Under the pieces are notes generated by a model that did not search any database, was not told the origin of the DNA, and worked only from the letters and a program-made list of their open reading frames with translations. A program made the translations under genes and the position numbers. Below, piece by piece: positions 1 to 10,577 of a DNA stretch of 64,000 bases; positions within the stretch are counted from its first letter, which is position 1, and every line of letters starts with the position of its first letter. Origin of the DNA: Aegilops tauschii subsp. strangulata (Eukaryota; Streptophyta; Magnoliopsida; Poales; Poaceae); assembly GCF_002575655.3 (NCBI RefSeq), contig NC_053039.3:45509290-45573289 (forward strand), in the 5' to 3' direction.

Positions 1-754
1 AAGCCCGTATTGATGAGAATCCCGTAATAAGGGGACACGATCTCTGCTTTGACAAGACGTGTCACCGGAGGCTGCGTCTTGGAACGCGAAACGGGAGATT
101 GAAAAACGATTCGAAATAATGAAAGAGGCCAGACATAACGTCTCGCCAGCAAAACTGTCAAAGCCGGATATAGTTCTTGTTGATCAACTACTTTGAAGTA
201 TTCGGAGGAGGAACCCGCCTTGCAATGCCGAAGACAATCTGCGCGCCGGACACATCGTCATTGAAGCTTGGTTCAGGGGCTACCGAGGGAGTCCTGGTTT
301 AGGTGGTCCCCGGGCGTCCGGGCTATGTGACGTGGGCCGGACTGATGGGCCGTGAAGATACAAGACGGAAGGCTCTCCCCCATGTCCGGATGGGACTCTC
401 CTTTGCGTGGATGACAAGCCTAGCATTCGGATATGAAGATTCCTTTCTCTGTAAACCGACTCTGTACAACCCTAGGCCCCTCCGGTGTCTACATAAACCA
501 GAGGGTTTAGTCTGTGGAGGTGATCATAACCATACAGGCTAGACATCTAGGGTTTAGCCATTACGATCTCGAGGTAGATCAACTCTTGTAACCCCTATAC
601 TCATCAAAGTCAATCAAGCAGGAAGTAAGGTATTACCTCCATTAAGAGGGCCCGAACGTGTGTAAACATCGTGTCCCTGTCTCCTGTTACCTTCGATCCT
701 TAGACGTACAGTTCGGGACCCCCTACCCAAGATCTGCCGGTTTTGACACCAACA
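1..754 (+). repeat. Truncated Gypsy-type LTR (3' portion)
   Basis: The stretch reads like a Triticeae Gypsy LTR in plus orientation. It has a TATA-like segment near 490 (ctacataaaccagagg), a run ending 'ccggttttgacaccaaca', and the CA end expected of an LTR at 753-754. The 5' end of the LTR lies outside the window or has been lost, so no target duplication can be tested. There is no internal coding region here; the short ORFs inside are chance. I recognise the sequence type from wheat LTRs but do not assign a family name. Confidence 0.6.
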
Positions 755-1968
755 GCGGCGGCCAGGGATTACGCGGAGAGGAGGCGCTCGGGGCTAGGGT
801 TTCGCCTCCGGAGCCGCCCGGGAGGCTGGGGCGAGTTCTTTTTCCGAAAAAGACGGCCACCGCTGATGGCATTCAAGCATAAAAAAGAAGAGAACCAAAT
901 AATTCAGTCACAAATTTGTACTTCTAGGCAGCTAGATGATGAAAATGTTGAGTGAGCCACCGTTTGACCGGTGGTTAAGAGTGGTATGGGTGCTGGAATT
1001 GCACGAAGCAACGTGGGTTACATGTCATGTCAAAAAAAACGTGGATTACATGTGACCCTTTTAGATTTAATGTTAAATTTAATGGGACCTTCTTAGATTC
1101 TTTTGCACCGTTTAACGCATTTAGCATGTAACCTTTTCACTTTTGGTATATGGGCATGTGAAGGATTAGTTTGGTAGGATTTTGATTTGTCATGTTGGAT
1201 GCTACATGTTTAACGTATTGTGATGTCCCGAGACTTTTGATTGATTTTCCATGTGTTCATAATAGATTAAAAAATGACCATCTCACTTGTTAAAGCAACT
1301 AGCTAGTAATGTAGGCTCTCGCAGTTCAACGACATTTGAATTGTTCCAAAAGTCAAAGTAAATTCACTATTTAAGAAAATGACTATTTCTGCCATGACAG
1401 TTGTAGATTTTGCAACACAAATATCTCCACATGCATTGACACCAGTGTCAAATAGTTGAGACATTAAATCATAGGCATACCTGAAGACTAATTAATTCTA
1501 TATATTTCCTTATAACCTAACATGCTCAAACTTATTTTATACGATTTTTTATGTGAACCTAGATTCAATTAACTTATTGCCAATTTGTGCATTATACTCA
1601 TGTTTGATATTTTAATAAAATAAAGCTCAACCCAGTTTCTACCATGTAATTGGAAAAACACAAGAATCTAGAAATAGGAAGAGAAAGCTAATAAAGAATA
1701 ATTAATTCCAGGGCTTACTGTGGTCCGTTAACGGGGAAACAGCGCCGAAGCGATTTTCGAATTAAATTTCAAGAACCACAGGAGGACAGTGTGGGCCGGC
1801 CGGCCGACGTGAATGGCGCACGTCGACGGATATTGCTAGAGGCGAGCTGGGTAGGGCACATCGCGCAGTCAGGGCGGCAGGCCGCGATTAGTTTGACTCT
1901 CATCTCGAGGGTTTCGATTCTTTCTAGACATCATTTTTTCTTTCTCGGATGTAGCCATGCAGGCCTAG
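755..1968. other. Low-copy stretch without a supported gene
   Basis: 755-880 is GC-rich and runs into an A-rich stretch (cataaaaaagaagag), so it could be the 3' end of an old non-LTR insertion, but no target duplication was found. 890-1700 is AT-rich with no coding signal. 1700-1960 becomes GC-richer and could belong to the upstream region of the disrupted host gene that follows, but no promoter motif is clear. Confidence 0.4.
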
Positions 1969-1970
1969 TA

Positions 1971-2270
1971 CTCCCTCCATCCGGTGAATAGTGTACATCT
2001 ATCTTCAAAATTTATTCACAAAAGAGTATACTTCTATCTTCCCAATGCACTTTAAAGTAGAAGAAAATACTTCTCTCTTATCACACGGTAATCAAGACCA
2101 ATAGCAATCTATACATGGTCTTCTTAATTTCTACATGCACTTAGCTCATTGGGGGTTGGGTAATTGAAGAGGAGAGAGATGGTGGCTTGCACCTTTCCAA
2201 TGCATTTTTTACTTAACTCCATGTTTTGTTCTAAAATTCTTAGATGTACATTCTTCACCGGACCAAGGAG
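1971..2270. mobile_element. Stowaway-type Tc1/Mariner MITE
   Basis: A 300-bp element with terminal inverted repeats starting CTCCCTCCATCCGGTGAA on the left. The right end is the inverse (TTCACCGG.CCAAGGAG). It is flanked by the TA dinucleotide (1969-1970 and 2271-2272) expected for this superfamily. The inverted homology runs about 30 bp inward (GTGTACATC / GATGTACAT). It has no coding capacity, so it must have been moved by a transposase in trans. Confidence 0.88.
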
Positions 2271-2451
2271 TACGTGACAAGGAACCCCTAGTGGGCTGAC
2301 AGGATGGGCCTTATTTCTTATATATCGGCTTTGGAGGAAGGAGTGGGGGCAAAGGCCATGGGCTGAGTAGGGGCGCTGCATTATACTCCAGGCCTAGTAC
2401 AAGTGGGCTTCAAAATCGAGTGGGGGCATTTGCCCCCATGGTCCTTCACGT

Positions 2452-2736
2452 GGATTTGGCCTTGGCTGCTTCTTCCTCGTCATCTTCGCACTCGACCACG
2501 CTTTCGACCACTTCAACGTCCAAATCCCCTGCAGCCCGGTAAGTAGACCCGTCATCTACCTCCATGATCGACATTTCGCTCCCACTTAATTGGTCTTTTT
2601 GCTCAAAAAGAATCTTAAAATGGGTGTTTGTCTGCAGTCCGGGATCTTTATGCGGTGCGTCGAGCCGACGGACGTTGTGGCCGTTGCCAACGCCACCGCA
2701 GAAAGCGCCGGCTGGATCGGGATGCTGTGGTGGGGC
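2452..2736 (+). pseudogene. Left half of a host membrane-protein gene, split by a MULE
   Basis: Two exons are proposed: about 2452-2538 and 2638-2736, separated by a 99-bp intron (2539-2637, donor GTAAGT, acceptor TGTCTGCAG, phase 0). Exon 1 encodes a hydrophobic run (GCFFLVIFALDHAFDHF), then CSP. Exon 2 encodes SGIFMRCVEPTDVVAVANAT and ends WIGMLWWG. The reading frame continues in the same phase at 38449. The joined product would be a small protein with several membrane-spanning segments; I do not recognise the family. No ATG is seen in frame upstream of 2452, so the 5' end is unclear or lost. Codon use is GC-rich, unlike the repeats around it. The call rests on the splice sites, the frame and the match to the right half. 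Confidence 0.55.
2728..2736. repeat. Left copy of MULE target-site duplication
   Basis: TGGTGGGGC here matches TGGTGCGGC at 38449-38457 with one mismatch. Both copies lie in the same codon phase of the split host gene (W-W-G versus W-C-G). Nine base pairs is the usual duplication length for Mutator-like elements. Confidence 0.65.
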
Positions 2737-2870
2737 TTATAGCTCGTGTGCGACACATTTGAGGTGAAATGGCAAGGATGCGACGTTGTTCGAGCGAATG
2801 GCTGTGGTGCGACAAATTTTGAGCAGGTAAATAGCCCACGCACGACATGGCTGTTAAACTCAACTGATGC
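2737..2870 (+). repeat. MULE left terminal inverted repeat
   Basis: Alignment by eye to the reverse complement of 38310-38438 gives roughly three-quarters identity over about 130 bp. Matching blocks are TAGCTC.TGTGCGACA, GAATGGCTGTGGTGCGACA and GTAAATAGCCCA. The outermost bases differ: TTAT on the left, and an extra 10 bp on the right. Confidence 0.7.
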
Positions 2871-3052
2871 CCTCGTTAGCTGTTGGGGGCTGGACCCACC
2901 ACTTATCCACGTAAGCGCGGGACCCACCACTTGTCTACTTGTGGGACCCACCTTCTCGCAGCTAGAAGAGACGAGCGCCCGTGCCCATCCGCCCGCCGCC
3001 GCCCATTCATCCCCTTTCTCCAATCTTTCTCTTCTCCGGCGACCTAGCGCAA

Positions 3053-3711
3053 ATGTCTACCTCCTCCGCCACGCACTCAAAATGGCGACAGTATGGACCA
3101 GTGCTGCTCACAAGGTGCCCTGACTGCCCACGCCCAGACCCTCTTAAACGGTTGGTCACTAAGAGGGATGACAATGGCAATCTTGGGCGGGAATTTGTGA
3201 AATGCTTGAGCAAACTAATGGCAGGAAGGGATGGCAAGGTTAGATCTCAGTTCTAAGCCCGTTCTTTCGCTGTCTTTTGCTCTGATTTCTCCATATTTTG
3301 TTTTTTCTCCTCGAATTTGGGATTTAGGGTTCATGTTGTTGTTTTCAGATCCTGAAGAAATGTTACCATTTCGGGTGGATTGTTGAATATGTTGATAGGA
3401 TTCAGTTTGAGGGCTACGTTGATTCGAGCGTGGCCGCAACCTGGGAGCTCAATTTGGGCGGGGTGCCGCCGATTGCTGTGGAGAATATGGGAAGCTCGGG
3501 CAGAGGGGCGGGCAGAGTCGTGCCGATGGCGATGTATGCGCGCAATGCTGAACTGCATGCGGAGTCCGAACTGACCGAGAAACTGAAGAAGATCAAGAAA
3601 CATCTAATGCAGATGATCGATTTGCAGAAGCAAGCAAATATCATGGAAGGGGGGTTCTATTGTTGTATCATTGCTCTGTTTTTGTTTTATTTGTTGTTCA
3701 TCCGTCATTAG
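3053..3711 (+). CDS. GRF-type zinc-finger protein with C-terminal membrane segment (MULE cargo)
   Basis: Two exons, 3053-3238 and 3349-3711, are joined by a 110-bp phase-0 intron (GTTAGA...TTTTCAG) and give 182 residues with no interruption. The ATG at 3053 (MSTSSATHSKW) is chosen because the zinc finger follows at once. The finger has CPDC (residues about 23-26), then the GRF signature GREFVKC (about 47-53), then KKCYHFGW at the start of exon 2, which supplies the last ligands and the aromatic pair. Residues about 130-155 form a charged helix (ELTEKLKKIKKHLMQMIDLQ). The protein ends in a single hydrophobic segment (CCIIALFLFYLLFI) three residues before the stop, like a tail anchor. GRF fingers are known to bind single-stranded nucleic acid in other proteins; the role here is unknown. 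It lies 316 bp inside the MULE's left end and is intact, while the same element's transposase is broken. Confidence 0.75.
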
Positions 3712-4630
3712 AATGGGCATTTAGGCCTGTCAGGGTAGAGGATGTGATCTGTGCATCATGCCAAGTTATGTATCTGAACTGAAGCAGCAATTTGGAACAC
3801 AAATTATTCAGTGTTCATGCTCTGTTTCCTCTGTTTTTGTTCTTCAGTTAACAGAGTACACACCCAAATTCAGTTTCTAGTAAAAAACAAAACTGGGCTG
3901 CCGAATAGATGTTGGGCCGTAAGAAAATAACCATGCCCAAATAGAGACCAGCCCACCCGCGTAGGGGCACCAGCCCACTCGCGTAGGGGCACCAGCCCAC
4001 CTCTAACTTCGGCAAATAAAATGTTACTTGTTTTTACGTTAGCCTTTTTCTTGCACTAAATTTTTTGATGCACTAAAACTAAATGTTACTTGTTTTTATG
4101 CATGTCTACGGTTCCATGAACTAAAAGAGTTGCATGCTTGCATGAAGTAAATTAGTTTGCATTTCCTAGTTGCATGTCCATAGTGGGTTTGCATGCGGCT
4201 CCTAGTTGCATGTCTATGGTTTGGGTCATGACCCATTATTTGGCCAATATTTTGAAGATGGTGTGTGTGATGATTGGGGTGTAGCAACCCAGGCCCGTAG
4301 CAACCCATAGCAATACACAAATAATAGCAAGAACAACCCATAGCAATCTACAAATAATAGCGCGAAACACACAATATATATAGTAGCACAACGATTATAT
4401 AGAAGCATAACGATTGCAACCCATAGTTCCACGATAGCCTTACAACTTCACGATAGCCTTACAACTTAAAATACTAATACAACTTAATAATAGTAGCATA
4501 ACGATTACAACTTAAAATACTAATACGATAGATATATATCAAGCTAGATAGATCGGGGGGCACCAAACGCGGGTTCTTCTTCTCCTCCTCCTCTGGGTGA
4601 ACGCCACCTCACTCCTCCGGGCGCCCTTCA
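3712..4630. other. MULE internal non-coding spacer
   Basis: AT-rich, with a short tandem repeat 'gcgtaggggcaccagcccac' (two adjacent copies near 3955-4000) and scattered AGTTGCATG words at 4100-4230. No ORF with protein character was found. Confidence 0.5.
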
Positions 4631-5034
4631 CTACTCCCCGTTGTTGATGGGGTACGGGAGCGTGTGCATAACGCCGTTGTTGGGGAAGATGCTATTGAAG
4701 TCGGTGAATATGTTATGGGTGGTGAAAGCTATGAACTCACAACCAACCCAATACACTCGCCTGAGGAGTGGAAAGCATCGAAGGGGTTAGTTAACGTAGT
4801 AAGGAGCCCAACCACAACGCCATTGTGGTTGACCTCCTCAAGATGGTACATCCTTGGAGAGCCGCGGGGGAGGTGGCGGAAGCCGGCCGCAAGGAAGAAC
4901 TCCATTAACTCCCTTGCGCCCTTCCACCTTGAGATCGCCCACACCCTAAGGGTTCTCTCTACGTAGACTCCGGCCGGGTAGAGCCTTTCCGGCACGGTTG
5001 GGGGGAAGCGGTAGGTGGGGGCATTGTACTGCAT
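4631..5034 (-). pseudogene. Small unknown gene carried by the MULE, one frameshift
   Basis: Reading the minus strand from ATG at 5034, about 100 residues are open (MQYNAPTYRFPPTVPERLYP..., then RTLRVWAISRWKGARELMEF). The frame then closes near 4729 just after HSSGECIG. A one-base shift there restores a protein-like frame (CEFIAFTTHNIFTDFNSIFP...) that runs to a stop at 4631-4633, about 134 residues in all. A TATA-like CTATTTAAG lies about 110 bp upstream at 5144-5152, so the longer upstream ATG at 5157 is unlikely to be used. I do not recognise the family. Its place between the GRF gene and the transposase suggests a MULE accessory gene, probably dead. Confidence 0.5.
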
Positions 5035-5143
5035 GGTGGCTCGAGGGCTCGATCGGGTTTGATGGAGAAGAAGGAAGGAGGAGGGCAGAGGAGGCAGAGG
5101 ATGGGGTATGGATGAGGAGGGAGAGGAAGACGATAGTGCCTGG

Positions 5144-5152
5144 CTTAAATAG
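5144..5152 (-). promoter_or_regulatory. TATA-like box of the small MULE gene
   Basis: CTATTTAAG on the minus strand, about 110 bp before the chosen ATG at 5034. It is followed by a pyrimidine-rich stretch, typical of a plant leader. Confidence 0.4.
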
Positions 5153-5570
5153 CCCAAGTGCGACGTGGCTTTTGATTTCTTCGAGTGGTTTCACCGGGTA
5201 GAATTAATGGGCGGGCGGCGTTTGGTGGCGCCCCATCAAAGTGTGTACACGAGCGTGGGAAACGGGCTGCGACGCTTCTGTGCCACCGGTCGCGGGTCAA
5301 GGGGGACGGGCTCACACACGCGCCTGTGCCGTTGTGGGTCAAGGGGACACGCCTGCCCCAGGTTCTCTGCGTGTGCCGCCCGTGCATGCATGCATGGCAA
5401 TGTAGCCTGCTTGCTAGGGCCTGTCTAGAGGGCAACGTTCGGTCGATGGGAGACGTGACAATAATGGACGCCTTAATTTGCCCATCTTGTAACGAGCAAC
5501 ACACCGTTTGAACTGCATCGATACCCATCATGCCAGTATTGTGTCGTTCAAAGAGGAGCACGCCATGCAC
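5153..5570. other. MULE internal GC-rich non-coding region, left of the Copia insertion
   Basis: No convincing coding sequence. It continues at 33501 after the Copia element. The 14-bp word CACGCCATGCACCG occurs just left (about 5559) and just right (about 33499) of the insertion, so the target probably held a short tandem repeat. Confidence 0.45.
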
Positions 5571-5575
5571 CGCAT

Positions 5576-7310
5576 TGTTGGGGAACGTAGTAATTTCAAA
5601 ATTTTCCTACGCACACACAGGATCATGGTGATGCATATCAACGAGAGGGGAGAGTGTGTCCACGTACCCTCGAAGACCGAAAGCGGAAGCGTTAGCACAA
5701 CGCGGTTGATGTAGTCATACGTCTTCACGATCCGACCGATCCGAGTACCGAACGTACGGCACCTCCGAGTTCAGCACACGTTCAACTCGATTACGTCCCT
5801 CGAACTCCGATCCAGCCGAGCTTTGAGGGAGAGTTCTGTCAGCACGACGGTGTGGTGACGGTGATGATGATGCTACCGACGCAGGGCTTCGCCTAAGCAC
5901 CGCTACGATATGATCGAGGTGTAATATGGTGGAGGAGGGCACCGCACACGCCTAAGAGATCAAGAGATCAATTGTTGTCTCTCCAAGGGGTGCCCCCCTC
6001 CCCGTATATAAAGGAGTGGAGGAGGGGGAGGGGGCCGGCCACCCTAGGCGCGCCCCATGAGGAGTCCTACTCCCACCGGGAGTAGGACTCCCCCCTTCCA
6101 AGTGGGAGTAGGAGAGGGGATGGAAGGAGAGAGAGGGGAAAGGAAAGGCGGGCGCCGCCCCCCTCCTTGTCCAATTCGGACTGGGGCGGGAGGGGGCGCG
6201 CGGCTGCCCTTGGCCACCCCTCCTCTTCTACACTAGGGCCTAATAGGCCCATTAGTCTCCCCGAGGGGTTCCGGTAACCCCCCGATACTCCGGTATGTGT
6301 CCAAAACTACCCGAAACCATTCCGGTGTCCGAACATAGTCGTCCAATATATCAATCTTTATGTCTCGACCATTTCGAGACTCCTCGTCATGTCCGTGATC
6401 ATATCCCGGACTCCGAACTACCTTCGGTACATCAAAACACAAAACTCATAATACCGATCGTCATCTAACTTTAAGCGTGCGGACCCTACGGGTTCGAGAA
6501 CTATGTAGACATGACCGAGACACGTCTCCGGTTAATAACCAATAGCGGAACCTAGATGCTCATATTGGCTCCTACATATTCTACGAAGATCTTTATCGGT
6601 CAAACCGCATAACAACATACGTTGTTCCCTTTGTCATCGGTATGTTACTTGCCCGAGATTCGATCGTCGGTATCTCAATACCTAGTTCAATCTCGTTACC
6701 GGCAAGTCTCTTTACTCGTTCCATAATACATCATCTCGCAACTAACTCATTAGTCACAATGCTTGCAAGGCTTATAGTGATGTGCATTACCGAGAGGGCC
6801 CAGAGATACATCTCCGACAATCGGAGTGACAAATCCTAATCTCGAAATACGCCAACCCAACAAGTACCTTCGGAGACACCTGTAGAGCACCTTTATAATC
6901 ACCCAATTACGTTGTGATGTTTGGTAGCACACAAAGTGTTCCTCCGGTAAACGGGAGTTGCATAATCTCATAGTCATAGGAACATGTATAAATCATGAAG
7001 AAAGCAATAGCAACATACTAAACGATCAAGTGCTAAGCTAACGGAATGGGTCAAGTCAATCACATTATTCTCCTAATAATGTGATCCCGTTAATCAAATG
7101 ACAACTCATGTCCATGGCTAGGAAACTTAACCATCTTCGATTAACGAGCTAGTCAAGTAGAGGCATACTAGTGACACTATGTTTGTCTATGTATTCACAC
7201 ATGTATTATGTTTCCGGTTAATACAATTCTAGCATGAATAATAAACATTTATCATGATATGAGGAAATAAATAATAACTTTATTATTGCCTCTAGGGCAT
7301 ATTTCCTTCA
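5576..7310 (-). repeat. 3' LTR of the Copia element
   Basis: 1735 bp, ends TG...CA. A TATA box (TTATATAC on the minus strand, about 6005-6012) sits in CTCCTTTATATACGGGG. A solo copy of the same LTR type is at 39511-41249. All ORFs inside are chance. Confidence 0.93.
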
Positions 7311-7321
7311 GTCTCCCACTT
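7311..7321 (-). other. Polypurine tract of the Copia element
   Basis: Minus strand AAGTGGGAGAC directly before the 3' LTR. It is the expected primer for plus-strand DNA synthesis. Confidence 0.7.
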
Positions 7322-7343
7322 GCACTAGAGTCAATAATCTAGA

Positions 7344-9093
7344 TTACACAGTAATGATTCTAACACCCATGGAGTTTTGGTGCTGATCATGTTTTGCTCG
7401 TGAGAGAGGCTTACTCAACGGGTTTGCAACATTCAGATCCATATGTATCTTGCAAATCTCTATGTCTCCCACTTGGACTTGGTCCCGGATGGAATTGAAG
7501 CGTCTCTTGATGTGCTTGGTCCTCTTGTGAAATCTGGATTCCTTTGCCAAGGCAATTGCACCAGTATTGTCACAAAAGATTTTCATTGGACCCGATGCAC
7601 TAGGTATGACACCTAGATCGGATATGAACTCCTTCATCCAGACTCCTTCATTTGCTGCTTCTGAAGCAGCTATGTACTCCGCTTCACACGTAGATCCCGC
7701 CACGACGCTTTGTTTAGAACTGCACCAACTGACAGCTCCACCGTTCAATGTAAACACGTATCCGGTTTGCGATTTAGAATCGTCCGGATCAGTGTCAAAG
7801 CTTGCATCGACGTAACCATTTACGACTAGCTCTTTGTCACCTCCATAAACGAGAAACATATCCTTAGTCCTTTTCAGGTATTTCAGGATGTTCTTGACCG
7901 CTGTCCAGTGATCTAGTCCTGGATTACTCTGGTACCTCCCTGCTAGGCTAATAGCAAGACACACATCAGGTCTGGTACACAGCATTGCATACATGATAGA
8001 GCCTATGGCTAAAGCATAGGGAACAGCTTTCGTTTTCTCTCTATCTTCTGCAGTGGTCGGGCATTGAGTTTGACTCAACTTCACACCTTGTAACACAGGC
8101 AAGAACCCTTTCTTTGCTTGATCCATTTTTAACTTTTTCAAAACTTTGTCAAGGTATGTGCTTTGTGAAAGTCCTATCAAGCGTCTTGATCTATCTCTAT
8201 AGATCTTGATGCCTAATATGTAAGCAGCTTCACCGAGGTCTTTCATTGAAAAACTTTTATTCAAGTATCCTTTTATGCTATCCAGAAATTCTATATCATG
8301 TCCAATCAGTAATATGGCATCCACATATAATATCAGAAATGCTACAGAGCTCCCACTCACTTTCTTGTAAATACAGGCTTCACCAAAAATCTGTATAAAA
8401 CCATATGCTTTGATCACACTATCAAAGCGTTTGTTCCAACTCCGAGAGGCTTGCACCAGTCCATAAATGGATCGCTGGAGCTTGTACACTTTGTTAGCTC
8501 CCTTTGGATCGACAAAACCTTCTGGTTGCATCATATACAACTCTTCTTCCAGAAAGCCATTCAGGAATGCAGTTTTGACATCCATTTGCAGAATTTCATC
8601 ATCATAAAATGCAGCAATTGCTAACATGATTCGGACAGACTTAAGCATCGCTACGGGTGAGAAAGTCTCATCGTAGTCAATCCCTTGAACTTGTCGAAAA
8701 CCTTTTGCAACAAGTCGAGCTTTATAGACAGTAACATTACCGTCAGCGTCAGTCTTCTTCTTGAAGATCCATTTATTCTCAATGGCTTGCTGATCATCGG
8801 GCAAGTCAACCAAAGTCCACACTTTGTTCTCATACATGGATCCCATCTCAGATTTCATGGCCGCAAGCCATTTTGCGGAATCTGGGCTCACCATCGCTTC
8901 TTCATAGTTCGTAGGTTCACCTTGGTCAAGTAACATGACCTCCAGAATAGGATTACCGTACCACTCTAGTGCGGATCTTACTCTGGTTGACCTACGAGGT
9001 TCAGTAGTAACTTGATCTGAAGTTTCATGATCGATATCATTAGCTTCCTCACTAATTGGTGTAGGTGTCACAGGGACCGGTTTCTGTGATGAA
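7344..9093 (-). pseudogene. Copia pol, 3' part: reverse transcriptase and RNase H
   Basis: An open frame enters from the Gypsy A junction at 9093 and runs to a stop at 7344. It contains the Copia RT start (NKWIFKKKTDADGNVTVYKA), the first catalytic motif (LQMDVKTAFLNG), the region of the RT YVDD box, and RNase H (SQTGYVFTLNGGAVSW, then STCEAEYIAASEA). The YVDD box reads YVDA (LILYVDAILLIG), so one catalytic aspartate is missing and this copy should be dead. The frame appears to start at 9326, but residues upstream of 'SSQKPVPVTP' belong to the Gypsy A LTR. Translation continues, in the ancestral element, from 18079. Confidence 0.93.
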
Positions 9094-10577
9094 TGATGAC
9101 CCACAAGTATAGGGGATCTATCGTATTCCTTTCGATAAGTAAGAGTGTCAAACCCAACAAGGAGCAGAAGGAAATGATAAGCGGTTTTCAGCAAGGTATT
9201 CTCTGCAAGCACTGAAATAATAGGTAACAGATAGTTTTGTGATAGGATAATTTGTAACGAGCAACAGGTAACAAAAGTAAATAAAGTGCAGCAAGGTGGC
9301 CCAATCCTCTTTGTAGCAAAGGACAAGCCTGGACAAACTCTTATATAGAGAAAAGCGCTCCCGAGGACACATGGGAATTGTCGTCAAGATAGTTTTCATC
9401 ACGTTCATATGATTCGCGTTCGGTACATTGATAATTTGATATGTGGGTGGACCGGTGCTTGGGTGCTGCCCTTACTTGGACAAGCATCCCACTTATGATT
9501 AACCTCTATTGCAAGCGTCCGCAACTACAACAAAAGTATTAAGGTAACCTAACCATAGCATGAAACATTTGGATCCAAATCAGCCCCTTTAGAAGCAACG
9601 CATAAACTAGGGTTTAAGCTTCTGTCACTCTAGCAACCCATCATCTACTTGTTACTTCCCAATGCCTTCCTCTAGGCCCAAATAATGCTGAAGTGTCATG
9701 TAGTCGACATTCACATAACACCACTAGAGGATAGACAATATACATCTCATCAAAATAACAAACGAATACCAAATTCACATGACTACTAATAGCAAGACTT
9801 CTCCCATGTCCTCAAGAACAAACGTAACTACTCACAAAGCATATAGGATCTGAACATATGATCTTCCACCAAATAAACCAACTAGCATCAACTACAAGGA
9901 GTAATCAATACTACTAGCAACCTATAGGTACCAATCCCAGACTATGAGACAAGAACTGGATACAAGAGATGAACTAGGGTTTGAGAGGAGATGGTGCTGA
10001 TGAAGATGTTGATGGAGATTGCCCTCTCCCGATGAGAGGAGCGTTGGTGATGATGATGGCGATGATTTCCCCTCCCGGAGGGAAGTGTCCCCGGCATAAC
10101 AGCTCTGCCGGAGCCCTAGATTGGTTCCGCCAAGGTTCCGCCTCGTGGCGGCGGAGTCTCGTCCCGAAAGTTTGCTTATGATTTTTCTTCAGACGAAAGA
10201 CTTCATATAGTAGAAGATGGGCACCGGAGGGCCAACATGGGGCCCACGAGGCAGGGTGCGCGCCCAGGGGGTAGGGCGTGCCCCCCACCCTCGTGGACAG
10301 GTGGAGGCCCCCCCTGACGTGGATTCTTCTTCCAGTATTTTTTATTATTTCCAAAAATAACTTTCGTGGAGTTTCAGGACTTTTGGAGTTGTGCAGAATA
10401 GGTCTCTAATATTTGCTCCTTTTCAAGCCTAGAATTCCAGCTGCCAGCATTGTCCCTCCTTATGTGAACCTTGTGAAATAAGAGAGAATAGGCATAAGTA
10501 TTGTGACATAATGTGTAATAACAGCCCATAATGCAATAAATATCGATATAAAAGCATGATGCAAAATGGACGTATCA
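9094..10577 (-). repeat. Gypsy A 3' LTR
   Basis: 1484 bp. Compared with the 5' LTR it lacks about 36 bp near 9841, between two GCATAT words, consistent with a slip deletion. Confidence 0.9.

Noticed and set aside
2737..5200. A small self-contained MULE holding only the GRF gene
   Set aside because: No inverse terminal repeat was found between 3.7 and 5.57 kb or at 33.5-34.8 kb; the only inverse end is at 38.4 kb.
6233..6442. Recurrent short ORFs in the Copia LTRs (also 32827-33024 and 40579-40776)
   Set aside because: They are conserved only because the LTRs are copies of one another; they cross LTR regulatory sequence and have no domain.
9094..9326. Apparent N-terminus (MSFATKRIGPP...) of a 660-residue protein ending at 7344
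   Set aside because: The first 77 residues are Gypsy A LTR sequence. The join at 9093 is a transposon boundary with an ATGAA duplication, so the fusion is accidental.
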